NCBI GenBank assembly: GCA_024235255.1
Contig: JACKMT010000003.1
Span: forward strand, 434,001-498,000
DNA: 64,000 nucleotides
Direction: 5' to 3'
Origin: Chromatiaceae bacterium
GTDB lineage: Bacteria; Pseudomonadota; Gammaproteobacteria; Chromatiales; Chromatiaceae
Shown here one piece after another: positions 8,701-16,414 of this stretch. Within the stretch, counting starts at the first letter, position 1; each line of letters opens with the position of its first letter. The notes under the pieces were generated by a model. That model saw only the letters and a program-made list of their open reading frames with translations. It made no database searches and was not told the DNA's origin. The position numbers and the translations under genes were made by a program.

Positions 8701-11105
8701 CCATTGCTGGCATTGATTACGACGAGATTCCGGGCGATGAGGATCTTATCGAGATATTCATGGAAGAAGCGCGCGAACTGTTGGAGTCGGTGGAGCAGTC
8801 GCTACAGGAGTGGCGTGGGGATCCCGAGAATCTAGCGCCGCTCAGCGAGCTGCAGCGCACGCTCCACACGCTGAAGGGTGGTGCGCGTCTCTCCGGTGTG
8901 ATGGCGATGGGAGACCTGAGCCACGCCTTTGAAACGCTCCTCTCGGAGATCGATCCGCAGGACAGCGATCATTTGGCAGATGTTATGGAACTGTCGCAGC
9001 TGGTTTCCGATCGGCTGGCCGAACAGATCGAGGATATCGGCAATGGTCCGCGGGTGCGCAGAAGCGACGATCTGATACAGCGGCTGGAGCAGCTCTCCGG
9101 CGGCGCAGTCGAAACGGCGGAAGCCGGGCTGGCGCCTGCCGCGAAGCCGGAAGCACTGCAGGAAGAGGAGGTGCAGGAGGCGGAGGAAGAGGAACCGCAG
9201 GAAGAGGAGCCGCAGGCGCTGGTCTCCGCACGTAACGACCGGCCCGCGCTGGAGCAGAAGTCGCCGCGCGGCAGGCGTGAACAGATCAGGGTGCAGGCGG
9301 ATCTGCTGGATAAGCTGGTCAATAATGCCGGTGAGGTGAGTATCTATCGTGCCCGGCTGGAGCAGCAGAACAATACGCTGGGCTTCAACCTGAAAGAGCT
9401 GGAGCAGACGGTCGACCGGCTGCGCTCTCAGCTGCGCAATCTGGATATCGAGACAGAGGCGCAGATTCTGTTTCGCTACGAACGGGAAAAAGAGGAGCGG
9501 GAAGCCCCCGAGACCGCTTTCGACCCGCTTGAGATGGACCGTTTCTCGACTATTCAGCAGCTCTCGCGCAGTCTGTTGGAGACCGTCAACGACCTTACCA
9601 ACATCAATGGTTACCTGGAAGATCTCAACAAAGAGACGGAGACGCTGCTGCTGCAGCAAGCCAGGGTTGCGACTGATTTACAGGATGGTCTGCTGCACAC
9701 CCGCATGGTCCCGTTTGCGCAGCAGGTGCCGCGGTTGCAGCGGGTGGTCCGACAAACTGCGGCATCGCTGGGCAAGAAGGCTGAGCTGTATGTCCAGGGT
9801 GCCGAGGGTGAGCTTGACCGGGGCGTACTCGACCGCATGATAGGTCCGCTCGAACACGTTCTGAGAAATGCGGTCTCCCACGGCATAGAGAATCCGGACC
9901 GGCGCAAGGAGCTCGGCAAAAAGCCGACCGGATCGATTTCATTGAATCTGATGCGCGAGGGCAACGACATCATTGTCAGCGTCACCGATGACGGTGCCGG
10001 TCTTGATACCGATGCGATACGCAGGCAAGCCATCGATTCCGGTCTGCTGGATGCCGCAGCAGAAGTACCCGACAGCGTTGTTATTCAGTTCGTACTGGAG
10101 CATGGTTTCAGCACTAAGCGGGAGGTCACGCAGATATCCGGCCGCGGGGTCGGGCTCGATGTTGTCATCAAGGAGGTTAAAAATCTCGGGGGATCACTCG
10201 ATATCGACTCCACCCGCGGAGAGGGGACCTCTTTTACTATTCGTCTGCCCTTGACACTGGCCATCAGCGATGCGCTGCTGGTGGAACTGGATGATGAGAT
10301 TTACGCGGTGCCACACATCAGCATTGAGGGTGTGGTGCGGGTCAGCAAGACCGAGCTGCTCAACTCTTACGACGGCCGTTCCGCATCCTTCAACTACGCC
10401 GATCACGACTATCGGGTCCGCTATCTGGGAGCGCTGTTGAATACCGGGCAGGTGAATCTGTCGGATCAGCGAAAATGGTATCCCCTGCTGCTGGTGCGTG
10501 CCGGTGAACACCGGATAGCGTTGCAGGTCGATGGGTTGCTCGGCAATCGGCAGATCGTGGTCAAACCGGTCGGCCCTCAGATCAGTTCGGTGCGCTGGAT
10601 ATCCGGCGGTACCATACTCGGGGATGGCAGGGTTGCGCTGATCTTGGATATGACAGCGCTGGTGCGCATGGATGCCACGCACAACATTCCGTCTCAGCTG
10701 GAGTTGCCGCCTGCTATTCATGCGCCGCCGCAAAATGTGGTCATGGTGGTGGACGACTCTATTACCGTGCGTAAAGTGACCGGACGCGTGTTGGAGCGCA
10801 ACGGTATGAAAGTGATTACCGCGAAGGATGGCGTGGATGCGGTCGCCCAGCTGCAGGAGGAGCTACCAGATGTCATGCTGCTGGATATCGAGATGCCGCG
10901 CATGGACGGCTACGAGCTGGCTCGGCATATGCGCAACACCGAAGAGCTGAAGTCGATCCCGATTATCATGATCACCTCCCGCACCGGCGATAAGCACCGG
11001 CAGCTGGCAATGGAGCTGGGGGTCCGGCGTTATCTTGGAAAACCGTATCAGGAGGCGGAGTTGCTGGATAATATCTATTCAGTATTGGCTGAGGAGAGCC
11101 CATGA
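5763..11105 (+). CDS. chpA: ChpA/PilL hybrid chemosensory histidine kinase
   Basis: The 1780-residue central kinase of the Pil-Chp system. In order it has a FimL-like N-terminal helical domain with H49 (LHQVRGTLQLM), three phosphotransfer domains with H668 (FHTLKGSGR), H846 (LHTLHGSAE) and H1035 (LHTLKGGAR), an acidic EEE/EEP linker near 1135-1160, a CheA dimerisation helix near 1172-1200, the ATPase core (LRNAVSHGIENP, DDGAGLD, GRGVGLDVV at about 1362-1460), a CheW domain, and a C-terminal receiver with D1708 (LLDIEMPRMDG). It is shorter than the Pseudomonas ChpA, which has more phosphotransfer domains. It overlaps chpC by 4 bp. It should phosphorylate PilG and PilH. Confidence 0.94.
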   Translation: MRDAHDHSKLKWIRTELDSLLSQSSRALEDYAEGIGGKELIGDCIEKLHQVRGTLQLMQLYGAAMLAEEMEMLAIAIREDQVNQQEAATETLMLGLVHLPSYLEKLERGARDIPLLVLPMLNELRAARDASLLSEVALFAPELEQILGSDKIVGSANPELQELARRLRLKYHQGLIKWYREMDVDDGLKTIGSVLSELSQHAGTDKVSRLFKAGWAVTEGLREEGGSKPGFAFKELFGKLDRELKRIIDVGEEIAAEAPTNELLKNFLYYVASSSSEIPLLNEIRQEFGLKQGFFSKEEINLERESLQAFDQDLLGSLRIAIGADLTAIKDGLDLFIRSAENDVARLRELEVPTRKVADTLGMIGQGALRERLKRQADWLKSLADPESRVDEQMLMSMAGDILFIETSLDNLASLKQKSSRAGTGGADDARLLPEGEFEKLTDSVMHEAEVDMAKNRDAIINYINGPQTPELLEEVPARFRTVAGAFTIMNQTQASNLLHALSRFVEKTLLVGGELPPAEDLNRFADAMTSVEYFMEGVTEGRGVQPEILQIAEKALIELGVLDAPESAADVAGAAEDSEPATASAAADEAASFQVEPVLVLEAAEAGEGPVEMAAGAAAVDEIDPEILEIFLEEATEELDNIQTYLPRWCSDTQDSEALTTTRRSFHTLKGSGRLVGAALIGEFAWSIENLLNRVIEKTVEVSADLVALLQEAKEVLPRLIENQRSGSSVGDGVESLMARAFDLAGGGMPRPETVPAFPQETAGLPDAEQIESPADAFASAGLETEWPEQAPDDLGGLAMDEELADIYLPETRGHIEELNGFINDCRQDPDKCDLKGAGISRALHTLHGSAEMADVESIAEVSAALESFIKELIASDNRLADESVLSLIEECSACFSAILNAINRPDGVLPDWESLLDRIDEQAQAQMAAAAVETVPQAEQLEAQEDELQLTAPVEESVSEVDVVRLPTQREVKAPAVSIAGIDYDEIPGDEDLIEIFMEEARELLESVEQSLQEWRGDPENLAPLSELQRTLHTLKGGARLSGVMAMGDLSHAFETLLSEIDPQDSDHLADVMELSQLVSDRLAEQIEDIGNGPRVRRSDDLIQRLEQLSGGAVETAEAGLAPAAKPEALQEEEVQEAEEEEPQEEEPQALVSARNDRPALEQKSPRGRREQIRVQADLLDKLVNNAGEVSIYRARLEQQNNTLGFNLKELEQTVDRLRSQLRNLDIETEAQILFRYEREKEEREAPETAFDPLEMDRFSTIQQLSRSLLETVNDLTNINGYLEDLNKETETLLLQQARVATDLQDGLLHTRMVPFAQQVPRLQRVVRQTAASLGKKAELYVQGAEGELDRGVLDRMIGPLEHVLRNAVSHGIENPDRRKELGKKPTGSISLNLMREGNDIIVSVTDDGAGLDTDAIRRQAIDSGLLDAAAEVPDSVVIQFVLEHGFSTKREVTQISGRGVGLDVVIKEVKNLGGSLDIDSTRGEGTSFTIRLPLTLAISDALLVELDDEIYAVPHISIEGVVRVSKTELLNSYDGRSASFNYADHDYRVRYLGALLNTGQVNLSDQRKWYPLLLVRAGEHRIALQVDGLLGNRQIVVKPVGPQISSVRWISGGTILGDGRVALILDMTALVRMDATHNIPSQLELPPAIHAPPQNVVMVVDDSITVRKVTGRVLERNGMKVITAKDGVDAVAQLQEELPDVMLLDIEMPRMDGYELARHMRNTEELKSIPIIMITSRTGDKHRQLAMELGVRRYLGKPYQEAELLDNIYSVLAEESP

Positions 11106-11572
11106 GCGGCAAGAAGAAAAAGGCTGAAATTCGCGGATTGCTGCTGCCGCTTCACGCCGGACAGCTGCTGATACCCAATATGCTGATGCCCGAAGTGATC
11201 GGCTACCGCGAACCCGATGAGATCCCCAGGGGAGCGCCCGACTGGCTGCTTGGCGAGATCGTGTGGCGGCATTTTCCGGTGCCCGTTGTCTCTTTTGACG
11301 CACTGTTGGGGGCCCCGGAACAAGAGGTGGGACACAGGGCCAGAATCGCGTTGTGCAAAACGATCACTGAGGTATCGACACGCCCTTACACGGCTCTGCT
11401 GATACAATCCATTCCCCGGCTTGTCAGTGTGACCGAGAAAACGATCGAGGAAATAGTAAATGACAAAGCGCAGATACCCCAGATTGCCCATCATGTGAGA
11501 ATCAACGATCAGGAGGCCTGGATACCGAACCTGGATGCGCTGGAGCAGTCGCTGCAAGAGATTCTTGGATAG
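11102..11572 (+). CDS. chpC: ChpC CheW-like accessory protein
   Basis: A second CheW-like protein, 156 residues, that closes the Pil-Chp operon. Residues IRGLLLPLHAGQLLIPNMLM and the following GAPDWLLGEIVWRHFPVPVV match the ChpC group, which in Pseudomonas feeds extra receptor input to ChpA. The ATG overlaps the chpA stop codon in ATGA, so the two are probably translated together. The convergent rsmE gene ends 22 bp away, and no clear hairpin separates them. The role is inferred from family and position. Confidence 0.85.
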   Translation: MSGKKKKAEIRGLLLPLHAGQLLIPNMLMPEVIGYREPDEIPRGAPDWLLGEIVWRHFPVPVVSFDALLGAPEQEVGHRARIALCKTITEVSTRPYTALLIQSIPRLVSVTEKTIEEIVNDKAQIPQIAHHVRINDQEAWIPNLDALEQSLQEILG

Positions 11573-11594
11573 CGCGTCCGGTAGTTGCGGAAAA

Positions 11595-12341
11595 TCAATC
11601 GCCTCCCCGAAAATCCCCCCAGAGCATCTGCAGCGCCGCAATTGCGGCCAGCGGCGCAGTCTCCGTGCGCAGTACGCGGGGGCCGAACGAAACAGCTTTG
11701 AAGCCGGCCGCATGTGCCAGTTCGCGCTCTTGCGGAGAGAGGCCGCCTTCGGGACCGATCAGCAGGTTGACGGTCGCGCCGGCGCACCCGAGCCGGTCCA
11801 GCGTGGTGCCGGCGCGGTGATCCAGCAGCAGGCTGGTGCTGTCGCTTTGGTGGGTTATTTTCAGCCATTCATGCAAGCCGAGGATGTCGACGATGCTGGG
11901 TAGGCGACGCCGTCCGGACTGTTCACAGGCTGCTGTAGCGACCCGCTTCCAGTGCTCCTGCCGGTTCTCCCTGCGCTGCGCGGAAAGTCGAATCACCGAG
12001 TGTTCGGTAAGCAGCGGGGTGATGCCGGTCACACCCAGTTCGACCGATTTCTGTATCGCAAAATCCATCCGCTCTCCCTTTGACACTCCCAACCCAAGGT
12101 TGATTGACAGAGTGGGCGGCTGCTCCTCGCCTGAGCGGTCGGAGATGGCCACCTTTATCGATCTTCTGCCGCTCTCGATCATGAAGCCGTAGTAGTCCCG
12201 GCCATCGCCGTTGAACAGGGTGAGTGTAGCGCCGGGTTTCATGCGCAGCACCTGCAGCAAGTGGTGCGCCGATGCGCTGTCCAGCTCAAATTCAGCGCCG
12301 ATCTGAAGTGGGAGCTGGGTGTATATCCGCGTTTCTCGCAT
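11595..12341 (-). CDS. rsmE: 16S rRNA (uracil-1498-N3)-methyltransferase
   Basis: It methylates U1498 of 16S rRNA with SAM, in the decoding region of the 30S subunit. The 248 residues have an N-terminal PUA-like domain (HLLQVLRMKPGATLTLFNGD) and a C-terminal SPOUT knot with LLIGPEGGLSPQE and FGPRVLRTETAPLAAI, the RsmE signature. Length is normal for the family. It lies downstream of metF and may share its transcript. It is a user of the SAM that metK, upstream on this strand, produces. Confidence 0.95.
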   Translation of the reverse strand: MRETRIYTQLPLQIGAEFELDSASAHHLLQVLRMKPGATLTLFNGDGRDYYGFMIESGRRSIKVAISDRSGEEQPPTLSINLGLGVSKGERMDFAIQKSVELGVTGITPLLTEHSVIRLSAQRRENRQEHWKRVATAACEQSGRRRLPSIVDILGLHEWLKITHQSDSTSLLLDHRAGTTLDRLGCAGATVNLLIGPEGGLSPQERELAHAAGFKAVSFGPRVLRTETAPLAAIAALQMLWGDFRGGD

Positions 12342-12402
12342 GCTGCGGCCCGTCAGCGAGAACAGCCCAAAATCAATGGGGCATGGCTCATGGCCTGTCC
12401 GC

Positions 12403-13263
12403 TCAGACCGGCGTTTCGGAAAGTTTGAGATCAGTCCAGATTTGCGCTACAGCCTGGGATTGGTTCATCGTGTAAAAATGGAGGCCGGGTGCTCCCTGTT
12501 CCAACAGACGTTGGCACATTTCGGTCACCACCTCGATACCGAACGCTCTGATGCGCTTGGTGTCATCCCCGAAACCCTGCAGTCTGCGCCGTATCCAGCA
12601 CGGTATTTCGGCGCCGCAGGCGTCGGAAAAACGGGCCAGCTGAGTAAAGTTCAAAATGGGCATAATGCCCGGCACGATGGGGATCTCCACGCCCATCGCT
12701 TCACAGTCATCGACGAAGCGGAAATAGGCGTCGGCGGAGTAAAAGTACTGGGTTATCGCTTCGTTTGCACCCGCATCCACTTTACGCTTGAAGTTCTTCA
12801 GGTCGGCCAACGCATCGCCAGCCTGTGGGTGAAATTCAGGGTATGCCGCCACCGCGATGCAGAAGTGGTCGCCGGTCTCAGCGCGGATGAACTCGACCAG
12901 ATCGTTGGCATGAGGGAAATCTCCGGCAGCGCCCATGCCGGAAGGCATATCGCCGCGCAGCGCCACGATCCGGTCTATCCCTTGTGCCAGATAATGGCTG
13001 AGGATATCCCTGACCTGCGCTCTGGACGAACCGACGCAGGAGAGGTGGGGAGCGGTGCCGATACCTTCCCGGCGCAGCCAGTCGACAGTTTCGAAGGTGC
13101 GCTCCTGGGTGGAGCCGCCGGCACCATAAGTGACTGAAAAATAGAGGGGATGGAGCGGCTGCAGCGCGGCTACACAGGCCTTGAGTTTCTCCATGCCGGT
13201 ATCGGTCTTGGGAGGAAACAGCTCGAAGCTGAATGATTTTTGATATTTTTGCTGGGATTTCAT
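12403..13263 (-). CDS. metF: methylenetetrahydrofolate reductase
   Basis: An FAD enzyme that reduces 5,10-methylene-THF to 5-methyl-THF, the methyl donor for methionine synthesis. The start was placed at the first ATG (MKSQQKYQKSFSFELFPPKT), because the family begins here and the glutamate in FSFELFPPKT is the catalytic one. The frame stays open upstream to a GTG at 13326, but that extension lacks family similarity. The body has TYGAGGSTQ and VPGIMPI, both typical. It is about 93 bp downstream of ahcY and probably under the same SAH riboswitch. No strong ribosome binding site precedes the ATG. Confidence 0.93.
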   Translation of the reverse strand: MKSQQKYQKSFSFELFPPKTDTGMEKLKACVAALQPLHPLYFSVTYGAGGSTQERTFETVDWLRREGIGTAPHLSCVGSSRAQVRDILSHYLAQGIDRIVALRGDMPSGMGAAGDFPHANDLVEFIRAETGDHFCIAVAAYPEFHPQAGDALADLKNFKRKVDAGANEAITQYFYSADAYFRFVDDCEAMGVEIPIVPGIMPILNFTQLARFSDACGAEIPCWIRRRLQGFGDDTKRIRAFGIEVVTEMCQRLLEQGAPGLHFYTMNQSQAVAQIWTDLKLSETPV

Positions 13264-13356
13264 TGCTGTTGCATAAATTTTGGCTGTACCAAGGGGCGGC
13301 GGAGGTCCGTTGACAGCGAGCTCCACACGCCCCGAGGCACGCTCAGTCGGTTAGCC

Positions 13357-14760
13357 CTAGTAGCGGTAACGATCCGGTTTATATGGGCCGTCCACGGCCA
13401 CGCCGATGTAATCTGCCTGGGTCTTGGTCAGCTTGGAGAGCTTGACACCGATCTTCCCCAGATGCAGCCGCGCGACCTCTTCGTCCAGTTTTTTCGGCAG
13501 TGTGTAGACGCGCTTTTCGTAGTTGCTGCTGTTATTCCAGAGTTCGATCTGGGCGAGTGTCTGATTGGTAAAGGAGTTTGACATCACAAAACTGGGATGG
13601 CCGGTGGCGCAGCCCAGATTGACCAGTCGGCCCTCGGCCAGCAGAATGATCCGTTTTCCGTCGGGAAAGATAACGTGATCCACCTGGGGTTTGATGTTCT
13701 CCCACTGGTATTCACTGAGGCTGGCGCAGTCGATCTCGTTGTCGAAATGGCCGATATTGCAGACGATCGACTGATCTTTCATTTTGGCCATGTGGTCGTG
13801 ATTGATCACATGGTAGTTGCCGGTGGCGGTGACGAAAATATTGGCCTGGCTGCAGGCTTCGTCCATCTCGACCACGCGGTAGCCTTCCATCGCTGCCTGC
13901 AGCGCGCAGATCGGATCGATTTCGGTTACCCAAACGGTGGCGCCGAGACCCTTTAGTGACTGCGCACAGCCCTTGCCGACGTCGCCATAACCGAGCACCA
14001 CGGCGATCTTGCCGGCTATCATGACATCCGTTGCGCGCTTGATGCCGTCTACCAGGGATTCGCGGCAGCCGTAAAGGTTGTCGAATTTCGATTTGGTGAC
14101 CGAATCGTTGACGTTGATGGCGGGGAACGGGAGGTCGTTCTGCTCCTGCATCTGATAGAGGCGGTGAACGCCGGTGGTGGTTTCTTCGGTGACGCCGCGG
14201 ATATTGCCGAGAATGTTGGAGTACCAGCCGGGCTGTTCCGCCAGGCGGGCTTTGATCGCCGCGTACAGTACCCGCTCCTCCTCGCTGGTGGGATTGTCCA
14301 GCACCGAGATGTCACTTTCCGCTTTCGATCCCAGGTGGATGAGCAGCGTGGCGTCACCGCCGTCGTCCAGGATCATATTGGGTGTACCGCCGTCGGCCCA
14401 TTCGAAAATCTTGTGGGTGAAGTTCCAGTACTCTGTGAGGTTTTCGCCTTTGAATGCGTAGACCGGAATGCCCTGTGCGGCAATTGCGGCCGCAGCGTGA
14501 TCCTGGGTGGAAAATATGTTGCAGGAGGCCCAGCGCACTTCCGCGCCCAGTGCGGTCAGGGTCTCTATCAGCGCTGCGGTTTGTATGGTCATGTGCAGAC
14601 TGCCCGCGATGCGCGCTCCCTTGAGGGGTTTTTCCTTACCGTATTTCTCTCGCAGCGCCATCAGTCCCGGCATTTCGGTTTCGGCGATGGCCAGCTCTTT
14701 GCGGCCCCATTCGGCCAGCGTCAGGTCGGCAACGTGAAAGTCGCTGAAATTTGCATTCAT
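13357..14760 (-). CDS. ahcY: adenosylhomocysteinase
   Basis: It hydrolyses S-adenosylhomocysteine to adenosine and homocysteine with a bound NAD, relieving product inhibition of methyltransferases. The chosen ATG gives 467 residues beginning MNANFSDFHVADL; an upstream in-frame ATG at 14841 would place the coding region inside the riboswitch and adds unrelated residues. CGGAG lies upstream of the chosen start. NAD-binding GYGDVGKGCAQSLKGLG, the catalytic region NDSVTKSKFDN and the C-terminal PYKPDRYRY are all present. It is followed by metF and preceded by metK. Confidence 0.97.
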   Translation of the reverse strand: MNANFSDFHVADLTLAEWGRKELAIAETEMPGLMALREKYGKEKPLKGARIAGSLHMTIQTAALIETLTALGAEVRWASCNIFSTQDHAAAAIAAQGIPVYAFKGENLTEYWNFTHKIFEWADGGTPNMILDDGGDATLLIHLGSKAESDISVLDNPTSEEERVLYAAIKARLAEQPGWYSNILGNIRGVTEETTTGVHRLYQMQEQNDLPFPAINVNDSVTKSKFDNLYGCRESLVDGIKRATDVMIAGKIAVVLGYGDVGKGCAQSLKGLGATVWVTEIDPICALQAAMEGYRVVEMDEACSQANIFVTATGNYHVINHDHMAKMKDQSIVCNIGHFDNEIDCASLSEYQWENIKPQVDHVIFPDGKRIILLAEGRLVNLGCATGHPSFVMSNSFTNQTLAQIELWNNSSNYEKRVYTLPKKLDEEVARLHLGKIGVKLSKLTKTQADYIGVAVDGPYKPDRYRY

Positions 14761-14780
14761 TGTGTCAGTCTCCGAAAAAA

Positions 14781-14856
14781 CTGAGCGCAGTTGTCTGTAG
14801 CTTCCACTCGAGCCTGGCAGGGAGGGTGCTCCCTGTTGCAACGCTCCTCAAGCGGT
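14781..14856 (-). promoter_or_regulatory. SAH riboswitch in ahcY leader
   Basis: Read on the minus strand, the leader has GAGGAGCGTTGCAAC, a hairpin AGGGAG/CTCCCT, then GCCAGGCTCGAG, and ends with AACTGCGCTCAG. These match, in order and spacing, the conserved blocks of the SAH riboswitch, and GAGCG at the 5' side can pair with CGCTC at the 3' side. That family is known to turn on ahcY-type genes when SAH builds up. The 3' edge lies about 20 nt before the ahcY start, close to its ribosome binding site. Coordinates are approximate within a few bases. Confidence 0.88.
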
Positions 14857-14945
14857 TGTGATAGGTTGTTGCGCTCGCTGGCAAACGCAGATACAGATGT
14901 CAAAGCCTGCTGTGATATCAGGGTTAGCCAGCGAGTTTCCAAGGT

Positions 14946-16109
14946 TTAGAGGCCGGCAGCATCCCGCAGCAGTTCGGCTTTGTCGGTTTTTTCCCAGCTG
15001 AAACTCGCTTCGGTGCGGCCAAAATGGCCGTAAGCGGCAGTTTTCAGATAGATCGGTCTGAGCAGGTCCAGCATGCTGATCAGGCCTTTTGGACGCAGGT
15101 CGAAGTGCTCCCGAATAAGCGTAACCAGCTTGTGGTCGTCCAGCTTTCCGGTGCCGAACGTATCGACGCTGATCGAGGTTGGCTCGGCCACGCCGATGGC
15201 GTAGGAGACCTGGATTTCGCAGCGGTCGGCAAGTCCCGCAGCGACGATGTTCTTGGCCACGTAACGGCTGGCGTAAGCCGCGGATCGATCCACTTTGGAA
15301 GGATCCTTGCCTGAGAAGGCGCCGCCGCCGTGCCGTGCCATTCCGCCATAGGTATCAACGATGATCTTGCGGCCGGTAAGACCACAGTCGCCGACCGGAC
15401 CGCCAATGACAAACCGGCCCGTCGGGTTGATGTGGATGTGTTCCCGTTTGCACTGGTTGAGCCATTCCGCCGGCAGTACCGGCTTGATAATCTCATCCAT
15501 GACCGCCTCATGCAGCGCCTTGTCTGAGATATCCGGGTCGTGCTGGGTGGAGAGAACTACCGCCTGGATTCCCACCGGTTTGTGGTTCTCGTAGCGGAAG
15601 GTCAACTGGCTTTTGGCATCGGGACGCAGCCAGGGCAGGGTGCCGGATTTGCGCACCTCGGCTTGGCGTTCGACCAGCCGGTGGGCGTAGGTGATCGGAG
15701 CAGGCATCAATACATCGGTTTCATTGCAGGCGTAGCCGAACATCAACCCCTGATCGCCGGCTCCCTGTTCATGGTTTTCCGTCTCGTTCACGCCCATGGC
15801 GATATCGCCGGATTGCTTGCCGATGGCGGTAATCACCGCGCAGGTATTTGCATCGAAACCGACGTCACAGTGGTTGTAACCGATGTCGTCGACTACCTTG
15901 CGCACCAGCGCTTCCATATCCACCCATGCGTTGGTGGTAATCTCGCCGGCCAGCATCACCATGCCGGTTTTGACCATGGTTTCACAGGCGACCCTCGATG
16001 ACCGGTCTTCCGCCAGTAACGCGTCCACCACGGCGTCGGAAATCTGGTCGGCAACCTTGTCTGGATGCCCTTCGGAAACGGACTCCGAGGTAAATATATA
16101 GTCACTCAT
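14946..16109 (-). CDS. metK: methionine adenosyltransferase (SAM synthetase)
   Basis: It makes S-adenosylmethionine from methionine and ATP. The 387 residues hold all three signature regions: SEGHPDKVADQISDAV for ATP and metal binding, GDQGLMFGYAC, and GGGAFSGKDPSKVDRSAAY. AAGGA stands about 11 bases ahead of the ATG. The leader holds a SAM-binding riboswitch and an intrinsic terminator, so SAM should repress its own synthesis. The ahcY-metF pair follows on the same strand after about 185 bp. Confidence 0.98.
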   Translation of the reverse strand: MSDYIFTSESVSEGHPDKVADQISDAVVDALLAEDRSSRVACETMVKTGMVMLAGEITTNAWVDMEALVRKVVDDIGYNHCDVGFDANTCAVITAIGKQSGDIAMGVNETENHEQGAGDQGLMFGYACNETDVLMPAPITYAHRLVERQAEVRKSGTLPWLRPDAKSQLTFRYENHKPVGIQAVVLSTQHDPDISDKALHEAVMDEIIKPVLPAEWLNQCKREHIHINPTGRFVIGGPVGDCGLTGRKIIVDTYGGMARHGGGAFSGKDPSKVDRSAAYASRYVAKNIVAAGLADRCEIQVSYAIGVAEPTSISVDTFGTGKLDDHKLVTLIREHFDLRPKGLISMLDLLRPIYLKTAAYGHFGRTEASFSWEKTDKAELLRDAAGL

Positions 16110-16133
16110 AATATTTTCGTTCCTTAAATAACA

Positions 16134-16163
16134 AAACCCGCCAGCAGGGGGCTAAGCGGGTTT
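16134..16163 (-). terminator. riboswitch-controlled intrinsic terminator before metK
   Basis: On the minus strand AAACCCGC pairs with GCGGGTTT, with an inner AGC/GCT pairing around a CCCCT loop, and a TTTTGTTATTT run follows. It lies between the aptamer and the metK start, which is the layout of a transcription attenuator. Its 5' arm and loop segment CGCTTAGCC can instead pair with GGCTAAAGCG at the aptamer 3' end, giving an antiterminator. Confidence 0.85.
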
Positions 16164-16179
16164 CAAAAACTGTTGAGTT

Positions 16180-16236
16180 TTTCGCTTTAGCCGCATTTTT
16201 ATAGCGCCCGCAATCTGACTCAAATCGGCGCTGGTG
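16180..16236 (-). promoter_or_regulatory. SAM-II-type riboswitch aptamer upstream of metK
   Basis: On the minus strand, stem AGCGCC/GGCGCT encloses a loop starting GATTTGAG and containing ATTGC, then ATAAAAATGCGGCTAAA follows. This order matches the SAM-II H-type pseudoknot. The loop segment TTGCG can pair with TGCGG downstream; in the well-known environmental SAM-II aptamer the same positions are TTGCA and TGTAG, so the bases differ but pairing is kept. SAM-II elements were first described mainly in Alphaproteobacteria, so this host context is less usual. Ligand binding has not been shown. Confidence 0.85.
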
Positions 16237-16240
16237 ACCA

Positions 16241-16270
16241 AACTTAAGCGCTTTTTGGGTGGATTGTCAA
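16241..16270 (-). promoter_or_regulatory. probable sigma70 promoter of metK
   Basis: A perfect -35 TTGACA (16265-16270) and a -10 TAAGTT (16241-16246) are separated by 18 bp. Transcription would begin near 16234, exactly at the 5' stem of the SAM-II-type aptamer, which supports both calls. Confidence 0.65.
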
Positions 16271-16414
16271 CAGACTGGCGGCGCGGCCTCATGAATCTTT
16301 AGGATTCATTGGCCGGGCTAATCCAGTGCCTCCCTTACGCGCCCGGAAACATATTTTTGCGGTACACTGGCCCCCGAAGATCAATGGCCAAACTGGTTCG
16401 GGAGGATATAGTTC

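Noticed and set aside
12319..13137. 272-codon plus-strand frame opposite metF
   Set aside because: It lies within the antisense of metF and rsmE and shows no family motif.
14761..14841. N-terminal extension of ahcY to the ATG at 14841
   Set aside because: It would translate the SAH riboswitch and adds residues not found in the family.
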